11,987 nt of DNA, taken from positions 1 through 11,987 of the forward strand of contig CADBQF010000140.1 in assembly GCA_902796705.1 (NCBI GenBank). The letters are read 5' to 3'. The DNA is from Ruminococcus flavefaciens. GTDB lineage: Bacteria; Bacillota; Clostridia; Oscillospirales; Ruminococcaceae. Under the pieces are notes generated by a model. It made no database searches. It saw only the letters and a program-made list of their open reading frames with translations, and had not been told where the DNA came from. Within the stretch, counting starts at the first letter, position 1. Every line of letters starts with the position of its first letter. A program made the translations under genes and the position numbers. This document shows positions 1-6,698 of this stretch, piece by piece.

Positions 1-262
1 AATACGCCGTTTTTCCCTGTTCTACGGGCTTTATACGCCTATACGCCATTTTTCCGGCTCTGTTCTTTATAATATAGATCGCATATATTCTGCGGACGAT
101 CATGCTTATGCAATTATTCTGCATTGAGAGGCAACAGCAAAGATGACAGAATATACTATAAAATACAAAAAATGGCGTATAGGCGTATATACTGCGTAAA
201 ATCGGGAAAAACGGCGTATTATACAGGCGTATATCAGGCGTATGTCTGGCTTAACGGCGTAT
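1..262. repeat. Nine-copy GGCGTAT heptamer array around an inverted repeat
   Basis: This gene-free stretch lies just past the 3' end of the GH43 gene and may continue off the left edge. The heptamer GGCGTAT occurs six times on the plus strand (174-180, 182-188, 213-219, 226-232, 237-243, 256-262) and three times on the minus strand (2-8, 33-39, 41-47). The three inverted copies pair with three direct copies inside one imperfect inverted repeat: bases 1-50 against 171-220, with about seven mismatches, separated by roughly 120 AT-rich bases. No open reading frame, tRNA or rRNA is visible. The remainder, 263-311, shows only a weak AAGC/GCTT hairpin near 290-308 and no convincing terminator for the gene. 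The role is unknown; a protein-binding array, a mobile-element remnant or a long RNA hairpin are all possible. Confidence 0.7.
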
Positions 263-311
263 AATAATATGCCATATAAAGACATACTTCCTTAAGCCGG
301 GGAGCTTCAAA

Positions 312-2483
312 TTATAGGATAAGTTCTGTTTTCATCAGGCACAGATCAAACACATCAAGGCAGCCGTCACCGGTGAGGTCGCCGGCTAAGCTGTCGGTGA
401 GCTGACCGCTTCCGAGGATAAATCTCTGCATCATCACAACGTCAGCGACGCTGAATTCGTCATCGGCATTGACATTTCCTCTGATGTTCTGAATTTTTTC
501 GAGGAAGAACCGCTGACCTGTGCCGTTCCAGTATTCCCACTGGCAGATATTAGCACCGTCATCAGTGCTTATATTGAATACGTCAAGGCATCTGACTCCG
601 CCTGATGAAAGTGTCATGAATGAATACGAACCGTCGCCGTTTTCCTTCAGCCTGAATCGCTGTGAAGTATCGCCGGTGAACTTTGAAAGAGAGACATTTG
701 CACCGTCTTCGGAAGCACCGTTCTCGACAGTGACTGCATTTCCGTTGTTGTCAGTGATGCTGTATTCGGCATCGCCGGAGGAGATGATGTTCCAGCTTTT
801 CTTTGAGGACTGAACGATATTTCCGCCGCTTTCGGCTATGTACAGATCACTGTTGACATTTCTGAGGGCGTATTTTCCCTCATCGACAGTGACAGGGGAG
901 ACAACATCTTCTGCTGCATTATAGGCTGAACGCTTGCTGCCCCAGACGCAGGTATTATTTCCTGTAGCGGTAAAAGTCATGCGGACGGTCTGAGCTGCTG
1001 ATTCGTCAGCCTGCACGAGAAATGCACCCTTGTATGTGACTCCGCCGAAATTTAGTGACATATACGGAGTTCCGTCTTTCATGAGCCATGTACCTGTAAC
1101 ATATCCGGAAACAGTTCCGTCCTCGTTGAGAGTTATGGTATGCGGTTTTTCAACATCGGCACTTTTTTCATTCTCGAATCTCTGGTTCAGAGTATGGAAG
1201 ATAAAGTCGTAATCTCCGGCCACGGCTTTCATTGAATGGCCTTTTTCGGATAATGATTCTCCGGTGAATTCATACGGTGCGGCAGTCGGCCAGCCGTCCT
1301 CATTCATAATCATCTGGTGGACACGGACTTCATGAGCTCCCCAGTTGTCGTCGAATTTGGTATGATAGATAACATAAAGCCTGCCGTCGTCGTCCATGAG
1401 GGCAGAATTGTGTCCCTGAGCCTTGAAAGGCCTGTTGTTGCACGCCCACTGATAGTTGCTCATGAGACGCTCTCCGGTCGTACCGCCTATGTTGTCTCCG
1501 CCTCTTGGATAGATCGCACTGTTGCCGTTCTGATCGACGAACGGGCCTTCGGGATTTTCACTTCGGAAGATACGCATATTATATCCTCCGTTTGAATTGA
1601 AATAGCCGTATGAAAGGAAAAGGTAATAATAACCCTTGCTGCTGCCGGGAGCCTTCATATATTCAATGTAAGGACCTTCGCCTGATGCGTAGTTTCCTCC
1701 GGCAGCCTTTCTGCCCATATATGCGTCTGAAACGTTTGCCTTTGTCTCGTATTTTACATTGTAATCACGCAGACCGGTCTTTTCGTCAAGCTCAAGCATA
1801 TAGATACCGCCGAACCACGAACCGTATACCATGTGGAGCTGACCATTCTCGTCATAGAATACAGCCGGATCGATAGCATTCGTACCGTAGGCGGCATTCC
1901 ATGAGCCGTTGGTGAGATAGCGGCTTATATCCGGATCTTTTCCGAGGACTTTCGGTACATCTGTATCATTTACATTGTTGACGGCATTGTTCGTGAATCC
2001 GGAGTAGACGATAGTTCCCTGATATTTATAAGGGCCTTCTGCCTTGTCAGACGTGCATAGCACGATAGATGAATTCCACACCTGTCCGTTGACGCTGAGA
2101 TACATACAGTATTTTCCCATATCCTTATTATAAATGATATCAGGAGCCCACATATTTCCGGCGAGGTCATAGCCGTTTGTCGTATTTGACCATTTTTCAG
2201 GAACTGCAAGGTCGGTGTAGATATTGCTGAAGAAAGTCGTCCTTGTTGAGCCAAGATGAGAATTTGCAGCAGAGTACCAGTTCTTCATGTCGGGAGAACT
2301 TGCTGCACCGAGATGCGAGCCTATGATGAAGTATCCGCCTTCTTCAAGTTTTACAATAGACGGATCATGAACGGAGACTCTCGCATTTTCGGCATTGGCG
2401 GTCTGCGGAACGGCGGAAATGAGGGTATTTCCTGCTATCATGCAGATCGTCATAAAAGCTGAGATCATTTTTTTTATTTTCAT
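312..2483 (-). CDS. Secreted GH43 endo-arabinanase with lipocalin-like, ricin-type and dockerin modules
   Basis: Predicted extracellular arabinan-degrading enzyme (endo-1,5-alpha-L-arabinanase type). A signal peptide covers residues 1-31 (basic start, hydrophobic core, cleavage after TANA). The GH43 propeller spans about 37-408: VHDP gives the catalytic base D40, AIDPAVF the pKa-tuning D205, SGEGPY the general acid E269, and GHN at 357-359 carries the histidine that holds the central metal in Bacillus Abn2-type enzymes. Residues ~410-525 match the beta-barrel (lipocalin-like) C-terminal domain of that subgroup, ~535-664 form a ricin-type beta-trefoil (CBM13-like, QRF repeats), and ~667-723 a type I dockerin with two calcium loops (starting N670 and D702). 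The dockerin implies docking to a cohesin on a scaffold or cell surface. The start is supported by AGGAGG at 2491-2496, 7 bases upstream, and by a promoter further up. No neighbouring gene shares the strand. GH43 assignment is firm; preference for arabinan over xylan is inferred from the subgroup resemblance. Confidence 0.92.
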   Translation of the reverse strand: MKIKKMISAFMTICMIAGNTLISAVPQTANAENARVSVHDPSIVKLEEGGYFIIGSHLGAASSPDMKNWYSAANSHLGSTRTTFFSNIYTDLAVPEKWSNTTNGYDLAGNMWAPDIIYNKDMGKYCMYLSVNGQVWNSSIVLCTSDKAEGPYKYQGTIVYSGFTNNAVNNVNDTDVPKVLGKDPDISRYLTNGSWNAAYGTNAIDPAVFYDENGQLHMVYGSWFGGIYMLELDEKTGLRDYNVKYETKANVSDAYMGRKAAGGNYASGEGPYIEYMKAPGSSKGYYYLFLSYGYFNSNGGYNMRIFRSENPEGPFVDQNGNSAIYPRGGDNIGGTTGERLMSNYQWACNNRPFKAQGHNSALMDDDGRLYVIYHTKFDDNWGAHEVRVHQMIMNEDGWPTAAPYEFTGESLSEKGHSMKAVAGDYDFIFHTLNQRFENEKSADVEKPHTITLNEDGTVSGYVTGTWLMKDGTPYMSLNFGGVTYKGAFLVQADESAAQTVRMTFTATGNNTCVWGSKRSAYNAAEDVVSPVTVDEGKYALRNVNSDLYIAESGGNIVQSSKKSWNIISSGDAEYSITDNNGNAVTVENGASEDGANVSLSKFTGDTSQRFRLKENGDGSYSFMTLSSGGVRCLDVFNISTDDGANICQWEYWNGTGQRFFLEKIQNIRGNVNADDEFSVADVVMMQRFILGSGQLTDSLAGDLTGDGCLDVFDLCLMKTELIL

Positions 2484-2514
2484 GATTATACCTCCTGAAC
2501 TTTATGTTAATATA

Positions 2515-2543
2515 ATTCTAACTTAAATAATCAATAATATCAA
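2515..2543 (-). promoter_or_regulatory. Sigma-A promoter of the GH43 gene
   Basis: Read on the minus strand, a -35 box TTGATA (2538-2543) and a -10 box TAGAAT (2515-2520) are separated by exactly 17 bp. The predicted start of transcription is near 2508, leaving a short leader with the AGGAGG site before the ATG at 2483. Confidence 0.7.
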
Positions 2544-2564
2544 TGCGTTTTTGAATCATTTTTA

Positions 2565-2587
2565 GTGCATTTTGCCTCAAAATGCAC
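2565..2587. promoter_or_regulatory. Perfect 10-bp-arm palindrome between divergent promoters
   Basis: GTGCATTTTG (2565-2574) is followed after three bases by its exact complement CAAAATGCAC (2578-2587). The site lies between the two outward-facing promoters. Its centre (2576) is about 68 bp upstream of the predicted GH43 start site and about 71 bp upstream of the start site for the gene at 2670. A dimeric regulator binding here could act on both genes. There is no T-run on either side, so a terminator is unlikely. The regulator is not identifiable from the window. Confidence 0.65.
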
Positions 2588-2611
2588 CCCGGAGATTTTT
2601 CACTCTGATAC

Positions 2612-2640
2612 TTGATAAATCAGGATATATATGGTATAAT
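2612..2640 (+). promoter_or_regulatory. Sigma-A promoter of the zinc-ribbon/LRR gene
   Basis: TTGATA (2612-2617) and a perfect TATAAT (2635-2640) are 17 bp apart, which predicts transcription from about 2647. This is downstream of a possible TTG start codon at 2640, so that codon would not be in the message; the ATG at 2670 must be the start. Confidence 0.8.
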
Positions 2641-2669
2641 TGAAATATATAGTGTCAGGAGGGGTTTTT

Positions 2670-4250
2670 ATGACCGGTAAAGAACTCATATCAAAAAACT
2701 GTCCGTCGTGTGGAGCAGAACTGTTTATAGATAAAGGAATGGAAAACTGGTTCTGCGGTCACTGTGGAGTGAAGTTTGAAGTAAATGCTCCAGCTCCGGC
2801 GGAGGAACACGTCGTTCAGGACAGGATACCTGAACAGAAACAAGATAACAAGCAGTCACGTCATAAGCATAAAGATAAAAAAGAGAAAATGCGGACGGCT
2901 GCACAGTCACAGCAGAAATCTCCGGCTCAGGCGAAACCGGCAGAAGCACCGAAGCCGCAGGCAGTACAGCAGACAGCTCCGGTTCAGGCGAAACCGGCAG
3001 AAGCAGCGAAGCCGCAGGCAGTACAGCAGACAGCTCCGGTTCAGGCAAAACCGGCAGAAGCACCAAAGCCGCAGGCAGTACAGCAGACAGCTCCGGCTCA
3101 GGCAAAACCGGCGGAAGCACCAAAGCCGCAGGCAGTTCAGCAGACAGCTCCGGCTCAGGCAAAACCGGCGGAAGCACCAAAGCCGCAGGCAGTACAGCAA
3201 AATGCTCCTGCACAGGCAAAACCGGCGGAAGCACCAAAGCCGCAGGCAGTACAGCAGACAGCTCCGGCTCAGGCAAAACCGGCAGAAGCACCAAAGCCGC
3301 AGGCAGTACAGCAGACAGCTCCTGCTCAGGCAAAACCGGCAGAAGCACCAAAGCCGCAGGCAGTACAGCAAAATGCTCCGGCTCAGGCAAAGCCGGCGGA
3401 AGCACCAAAGCCGCAGGCAGTACAGCAGACAGTTCCGGTTCAGGAAAGACCGGCAGACGAGCCGAAACTTACTCAGCCTCAGAAATCAGCTCCTGCAAAG
3501 CAGACGAGTGCGTCAAAGCCGCATAAAAAGCCTATGATGCAGCTCCCTCGTGAGATGCTCGAAGGCTACGTTCCGGAGAACAGAGAAGAACCGCCCGCTC
3601 CTCCGATGCCGGCTAAGAAGCCGGAAGCTCCTCCGGTACAGGAAAAGGAGAAAGAACCCGAACTTCCGGAGTTCGAGATAAACGAAAAACTCCTTGTTAA
3701 GTACAACGGCAAATCTGCAAACGTCGTTATCCCTGAAAATATCACAAAGATAGGTGCAGGTGCTTTCAAGGACAATACATATATAGTGACTGTGCATATC
3801 CCGGATAAAGTCCGTGATATCGCTGAATCTGCCTTTGAAGGCTGCAAGGCTCTCAGGGAGATAAATCTTCCGGCTGAGCTTATGAAGATAAGCTATAAGA
3901 TGCTCAACGGCTGTGAAAGCCTTAAAAGAGTAACTATCCCGGAGAAAGTCACCGAGATAATGTACGATGCCATGAGGAGCGGCATCGAAGAAATCGAGTT
4001 CGAGAACCCACGCACTTCATGGGAGCTTGACAATGATTTCGCAAACGGTTCGTTCCTTATCGACCGCAAGAGTAACGGAGAAGGCGTCAGCCGATTCTTC
4101 TTCCACGGCCATTCGTACAGTGCAGCAGAAGCAGTGAAATTCAGAAGTCTTGACCTCTATCTCAGAGCATTGGGCGTATGCCGCTACTGCGGAGGCAGAT
4201 TCGGTCTTCTCAGCAAATGCAGAGACTGCAAACGGAAAAAAGATTATTGA
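2670..4250 (+). CDS. Zinc-ribbon / tandem-repeat / LRR_5 protein with second zinc-ribbon-like end
   Basis: A 526-residue protein of unknown function, apparently cytoplasmic (no signal peptide or membrane segment). An N-terminal zinc ribbon uses C11, C14, C29 and C32 (CPSC...CGHC). After a lysine-rich hinge come nine near-identical 19-residue Pro/Ala/Gln repeats (84-254) plus a degenerate tenth, then a proline-rich linker. Residues ~340-450 carry BspA-like LRR_5 repeats (VVIPENITKIGAGAF, VHIPDKVRDIAESAF, INLPAEL...). The C-terminus has a second Cys4 cluster, C504, C507, C517, C520. The start is the ATG at 2670, behind AGGAGGGG at 2657-2664 with 5 bases spacing; a longer reading from TTG at 2640 would overlap the -10 box. 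It is divergent from the GH43 gene and may share control with it. Two metal sites joined by a long flexible spacer suggest a protein- or RNA-binding adaptor, but that is speculation. Confidence 0.85.
   Translation: MTGKELISKNCPSCGAELFIDKGMENWFCGHCGVKFEVNAPAPAEEHVVQDRIPEQKQDNKQSRHKHKDKKEKMRTAAQSQQKSPAQAKPAEAPKPQAVQQTAPVQAKPAEAAKPQAVQQTAPVQAKPAEAPKPQAVQQTAPAQAKPAEAPKPQAVQQTAPAQAKPAEAPKPQAVQQNAPAQAKPAEAPKPQAVQQTAPAQAKPAEAPKPQAVQQTAPAQAKPAEAPKPQAVQQNAPAQAKPAEAPKPQAVQQTVPVQERPADEPKLTQPQKSAPAKQTSASKPHKKPMMQLPREMLEGYVPENREEPPAPPMPAKKPEAPPVQEKEKEPELPEFEINEKLLVKYNGKSANVVIPENITKIGAGAFKDNTYIVTVHIPDKVRDIAESAFEGCKALREINLPAELMKISYKMLNGCESLKRVTIPEKVTEIMYDAMRSGIEEIEFENPRTSWELDNDFANGSFLIDRKSNGEGVSRFFFHGHSYSAAEAVKFRSLDLYLRALGVCRYCGGRFGLLSKCRDCKRKKDY
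2919..3431 (+). repeat. Nine in-frame 57-bp tandem repeats coding a 19-residue unit
   Basis: The unit encodes (A/S)P(A/V)QAKPAEAPKPQAVQQ(T/N). Nine full copies run without interruption, followed by a tenth degenerate copy (to about 3488, VPVQERPADEPK...). Copies differ mainly at silent sites, the A/V in position 3 and T/N in position 19; the T and N endings recur in a pattern that suggests blocks of copies were duplicated together. Because 57 is a multiple of three, copy number can change without breaking the gene. Long minus-strand open frames here are by-products of the repeat. Confidence 0.95.
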
Positions 4251-4256
4251 TACAGC

Positions 4257-4296
4257 ATTGCAGCGAACGTCAGTGTGATCTGATGTTCGCTGCAAT
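4257..4296 (+). terminator. Long hairpin between the LRR gene and pyrK, without a T-run
   Basis: ATTGCAGCGAAC (4257-4268) pairs perfectly with GTTCGCTGCAAT (4285-4296). The stem continues through one G-U pair and TCAG/CTGA, giving about 17 bp around a six-base loop (4274-4279). It begins six bases after the stop codon at 4250. The bases that follow (acctgacgc) contain no T-run, so this is not a classical intrinsic terminator. It may be a processing or stability element or a partial attenuator for the pyr genes. No sigma-A promoter was found between it and pyrK, so read-through from upstream is possible. Confidence 0.55.
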
Positions 4297-4328
4297 ACCT
4301 GACGCTTATCATATATAACAGGAGTGAA

Positions 4329-5102
4329 ATGATGAAATACACACAGGGTATCTTTCCGATAGCCGCTAAACAGGCAATCGCAAAGAATATTTACAGCTTC
4401 ACGATAAGCTGTCCGGAAGTCGCACAGGCGGCTGTGCCGGGACAATTCGTACACATCAGAGCAAAAGGATATACTCTCCGCAGACCTATATCGATCTGCG
4501 GCATCGACAAGAAAAAGGGAACTCTCCGCATCGTTTTCGAGATAAGGGGAGAGGGAACAGCAGAGATAGCTAAACTCAATGAGGGCGAACTTATCGATAT
4601 GCTCGCACCGCTCGGCCACGGTTTTACCGTTGATGATTCTTTCGGGAAAGTCGTTCTCATCGGCGGAGGCATAGGAACGCCTCCGATGCTCCCGCTTGCA
4701 GAGATATACGGGGAAAAGGCGGCTGTTATCACAGGTTTCAGGGATTCTTCCGCTGTTATCCTTCAGGACGACTTCAAGCGTACCGGTGCAGAAACTATCC
4801 TCTGTACGGACAACGGTTCTGCCGGTATACACGGCTTTGTCACACAGCCTTTCGGTGAGATCATCGAAAAAGAAAAGATAGACCTCGTCTGTGCCTGCGG
4901 CCCTATGCCGATGCTTAAAAATATCGCTGCAATGTGCAGGGAAAAAGGTATTCGCTGTGAGATCTCGCTTGAAGAGAGAATGGCTTGCGGAATAGGTGCC
5001 TGTCTCGGCTGTGCGTGCCGTACAAAGAGAAACGATGAGGAATACTTCGCACACGTATGTAAGGACGGCCCTGTATTCAATGCAGAGGAGGTTATCTGGT
5101 AA
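4329..5102 (+). CDS. pyrK: Dihydroorotate dehydrogenase B, electron-transfer subunit PyrK
   Basis: Iron-sulfur/FAD subunit that passes electrons from dihydroorotate, oxidised at the PyrD flavin, to NAD+ in de novo pyrimidine synthesis (cytoplasm, class 1B enzyme). Visible motifs: RRPISIC (51-57) of the FAD-binding barrel, the nucleotide-binding glycine loop GGGIGTPP (112-119), ACGPMPM (189-195), and the [2Fe-2S] cysteines C220, C225, C228 and C244 in ERMACGIGACLGCAC...VCKDGPVF. The length of 257 is normal for the family. Two ATG codons are adjacent (4329 and 4332). AGGAG at 4320-4324 is 4 bases from the first and 7 from the second, so the second may be used. The stop codon overlaps the ATG of pyrD by one base (TAATG), so the two subunits are translationally coupled. 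Confidence 0.96.
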   Translation: MMKYTQGIFPIAAKQAIAKNIYSFTISCPEVAQAAVPGQFVHIRAKGYTLRRPISICGIDKKKGTLRIVFEIRGEGTAEIAKLNEGELIDMLAPLGHGFTVDDSFGKVVLIGGGIGTPPMLPLAEIYGEKAAVITGFRDSSAVILQDDFKRTGAETILCTDNGSAGIHGFVTQPFGEIIEKEKIDLVCACGPMPMLKNIAAMCREKGIRCEISLEERMACGIGACLGCACRTKRNDEEYFAHVCKDGPVFNAEEVIW

Positions 5103-6013
5103 TGGCAGATCTTTCAGTAAATATATGCGGTATCGACTTCAAGAATCCCGTGATACCGGCTTCGGGAGTTTTCGGATACGGCAGGGAATATGAGGAACTT
5201 TTCCCTCTTGACAAGCTCGGCGGCATAGCCACAAAGGGTACGACTCTCCACAGACGTACAGGAAATATCGCTCCGAGGATCGCAGAAACTCCGTCAGGTA
5301 TGCTCAATTCCGTCGGACTCCAGAATCCGGGAATAGATCATTTCATAGCAGAGGAGCTTCCGTATCTTCTCAAAAAAGACCTTGTCATTCTCGCAAACAT
5401 CGCCGGTTCAACTCCGGATGAATGTGTGGAAGTCGCTCAGAAACTCGATGATACAGACGTTCACATGATCGAACTCAATATCTCATGCCCGAACGTAAAA
5501 CAGGGCGGTGCGGCTTTCGGCACGAGCTGTGAAATGGCTGCCGAAGTCACACGCAAAGTAAGAGCCGCTACAAAGAAGCCGCTCATAGTGAAGCTCTCTC
5601 CGAACGTTACGAGCATCACCGATATCGCAAAGTCGGTGGAAGCTGCCGGAGCAGATGCGGTTTCACTCATAAATACTCTCCTCGGAATGAGGATAGACAT
5701 AAACACACGCCGTCCGATTCTTCACAACAATGTAGGCGGAATGAGCGGCCCGGCTGTTTTCCCGATAGCTGTACGCATGGTATGGCAGGTGGCAAATGCT
5801 GTCAATATACCTGTAATAGGCATGGGCGGAGTTTCTTCCGGCAGAGATGCGATAGAACTCATGATGGCTGGAGCAAGTGCCGTTCAGGTCGGAGCTGCGA
5901 TCTTTACAGATCCTTTTGCTCCTGTTAAGATAATAGATGAGATGAACGAATTCCTCGACAGCAAGGGCATCGCCTCTGTAAAGGAAATCGTCGGCACAGT
6001 CCAGCCGTGGTGA
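5102..6013 (+). CDS. pyrD: Dihydroorotate dehydrogenase B, catalytic subunit PyrD (class 1B)
   Basis: FMN-containing TIM-barrel subunit that oxidises dihydroorotate to orotate, the fourth step of UMP synthesis, working with PyrK. The class 1 catalytic cysteine is C129 in NISCPNVKQGG (126-136). Other active-site features are K45 (ATKGTT), the NSVGLQNPG segment (69-77), K164 in VKLSPN, N191 in LINT, and the FMN-phosphate loops GGVSSG (242-247) and VGAAIF (263-268). The 303-residue length is typical. Translation is coupled to pyrK: the ATG shares its A with the preceding TAA, and AGGAGG lies at 5086-5091 inside pyrK. ruvX begins four bases after the stop. No other pyr genes are in the window, so the rest of the pathway must be encoded elsewhere. 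Confidence 0.97.
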   Translation: MADLSVNICGIDFKNPVIPASGVFGYGREYEELFPLDKLGGIATKGTTLHRRTGNIAPRIAETPSGMLNSVGLQNPGIDHFIAEELPYLLKKDLVILANIAGSTPDECVEVAQKLDDTDVHMIELNISCPNVKQGGAAFGTSCEMAAEVTRKVRAATKKPLIVKLSPNVTSITDIAKSVEAAGADAVSLINTLLGMRIDINTRRPILHNNVGGMSGPAVFPIAVRMVWQVANAVNIPVIGMGGVSSGRDAIELMMAGASAVQVGAAIFTDPFAPVKIIDEMNEFLDSKGIASVKEIVGTVQPW

Positions 6014-6017
6014 TGAT

Positions 6018-6449
6018 ATGATAATAATGTCAGTAGATTTCGGTGACTCAAGGACAGGCATCGCTGTTTGCGGAGAGAGCGAGATGCTCGCTTCGCCTGT
6101 CTGCGTCATCAACGAAAAAGATATGCAGAAATGTATCGAAAAGACTGCGGAGATAGCTAAAGAACAGCACGCACAGCAGATCGTTGTCGGCTATCCTAAA
6201 AATATGAACGGCACAGTCGGTGAGCGTGCCGAAAAATGTCAGCTCTTCGCTGATGAAGTGGCAAAACTCACAGGCTGCACCGTAAAGCTCTGGGACGAGA
6301 GATGCACCACCGTCATGGCTCATAATTACCTCAATGTCACTAACACAAGAGGCAAGAAACGCAAGGCTGTAGTCGATGCAGTGGCGGCTGTCATAATCCT
6401 TGAGAGCTATCTTGAATACAGGAAGAATTCGGGCGAATTTACATTATGA
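6018..6449 (+). CDS. ruvX: RuvX/YqgF-family RNase H-fold putative resolvase
   Basis: Small RNase H-like nuclease of the YqgF/RuvX family, linked to 16S rRNA 5'-end maturation and proposed as a Holliday-junction resolvase. The three acidic residues expected at the metal site are D7 (VDFGDSRTG), E94 (LWDERCTT) and D120 (VVDAVAAVIIL). The family signature GxPxNMNGT appears as GYPKNMNGT (58-66). The length of 143 is normal. The ATG at 6018 places the first acidic residue at the usual distance; a second ATG at 6027 would shorten the first strand. No clear Shine-Dalgarno site precedes it, so translation probably depends on coupling with pyrD four bases upstream. Its 3' end overlaps the converging small gene by 11 bases (6439-6449). 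Pairing with pyrDK looks like simple operon packing and not a pathway link. Confidence 0.93.
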   Translation: MIIMSVDFGDSRTGIAVCGESEMLASPVCVINEKDMQKCIEKTAEIAKEQHAQQIVVGYPKNMNGTVGERAEKCQLFADEVAKLTGCTVKLWDERCTTVMAHNYLNVTNTRGKKRKAVVDAVAAVIILESYLEYRKNSGEFTL

Positions 6450-6612
6450 CCGATTTAAGGTCATCGAGGAGAGTACCGGCAGCTTTCAGTGTTCTGCCAG
6501 CACTTTTCTTTATGCTCATCTTCTTGACGGGACTTGCCGTGGATACAGCGTAATAAGCCATACCGACGGCAGCACCGTCAGCAGCACTTTTTGCGATAGT
6601 TTTAATATCCAT
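6439..6612 (-). CDS. 57-residue alanine-rich small protein, function unknown
   Basis: I do not recognise this protein. The start at 6612 is supported by GGAGTG seven bases upstream (about 6620-6625); a longer reading from 6708 would run through a cluster of hairpins and is less likely. The sequence begins MDIKTIAKSAADGAAVGMAYYAVS and continues with a basic stretch (KKMSIKKSAGR) and an amphipathic tail (TLLDDLKSVIM). The alanine/glycine-rich segment at ~8-24 could be a short membrane-associated helix followed by positive charges, but it is short for a full transmembrane span. A -10-like TATAAA lies upstream near 6674-6680, with no good -35 box. The gene converges on ruvX and overlaps its last 11 bases. 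Confidence 0.6.
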   Translation of the reverse strand: MDIKTIAKSAADGAAVGMAYYAVSTASPVKKMSIKKSAGRTLKAAGTLLDDLKSVIM

Positions 6613-6635
6613 ATAACGTCCACTCCATTCTTTCA

Positions 6636-6698
6636 GACCGCAATGCTGCGGTCGGGTGCGGTGTATGACCGCATTTATATTTTCTGCTGCATGGCAGC
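6636..6698. promoter_or_regulatory. Cluster of small hairpins with alternative pairings upstream of trmL
   Basis: GACCGCA (6636-6642) pairs with TGCGGTC (6647-6653), and TGCGGT (6657-6662) pairs with ACCGCA (6668-6673), followed by TTTATATTTT. Because the arms are nearly identical, the first can instead pair with the third and the second with the fourth, giving mutually exclusive folds. A third hairpin, GCTGC/GCAGC, occupies 6686-6698. The cluster lies between the 57-codon gene (minus) and trmL (plus), so it could be in the leader of either. No sigma-A promoter for trmL could be assigned in the 107-bp gap. Confidence 0.5.

Noticed and set aside
61..73. TATAAT at 68-73 as a plus-strand promoter in the heptamer region
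   Set aside because: There is no acceptable -35 box 16-18 bp upstream and no gene downstream on that strand.
2725..3408. Long minus-strand open frames (227 and 154 codons) opposite the tandem repeats
   Set aside because: They are created by the 57-bp periodicity of the plus-strand gene, show only low-complexity Leu/Pro or Cys/Leu/Arg repeats, and have no ribosome site.
2919..3431. Possible CRISPR array from regularly repeated 57-bp units
   Set aside because: The units are contiguous with no unique spacers and encode an in-frame protein repeat.
2785..3537. 250-codon plus-strand frame over the same repeats
   Set aside because: Another frame of the same tandem repeat; Arg/Gln/Ser low complexity, while the zinc-ribbon frame has real domains and a ribosome site.
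4017..5054. 345-codon minus-strand frame opposite the LRR gene end and pyrK
   Set aside because: Fully antisense to two well-supported genes, rich in Ser/Cys/Arg without domain motifs, typical of a codon-usage shadow.
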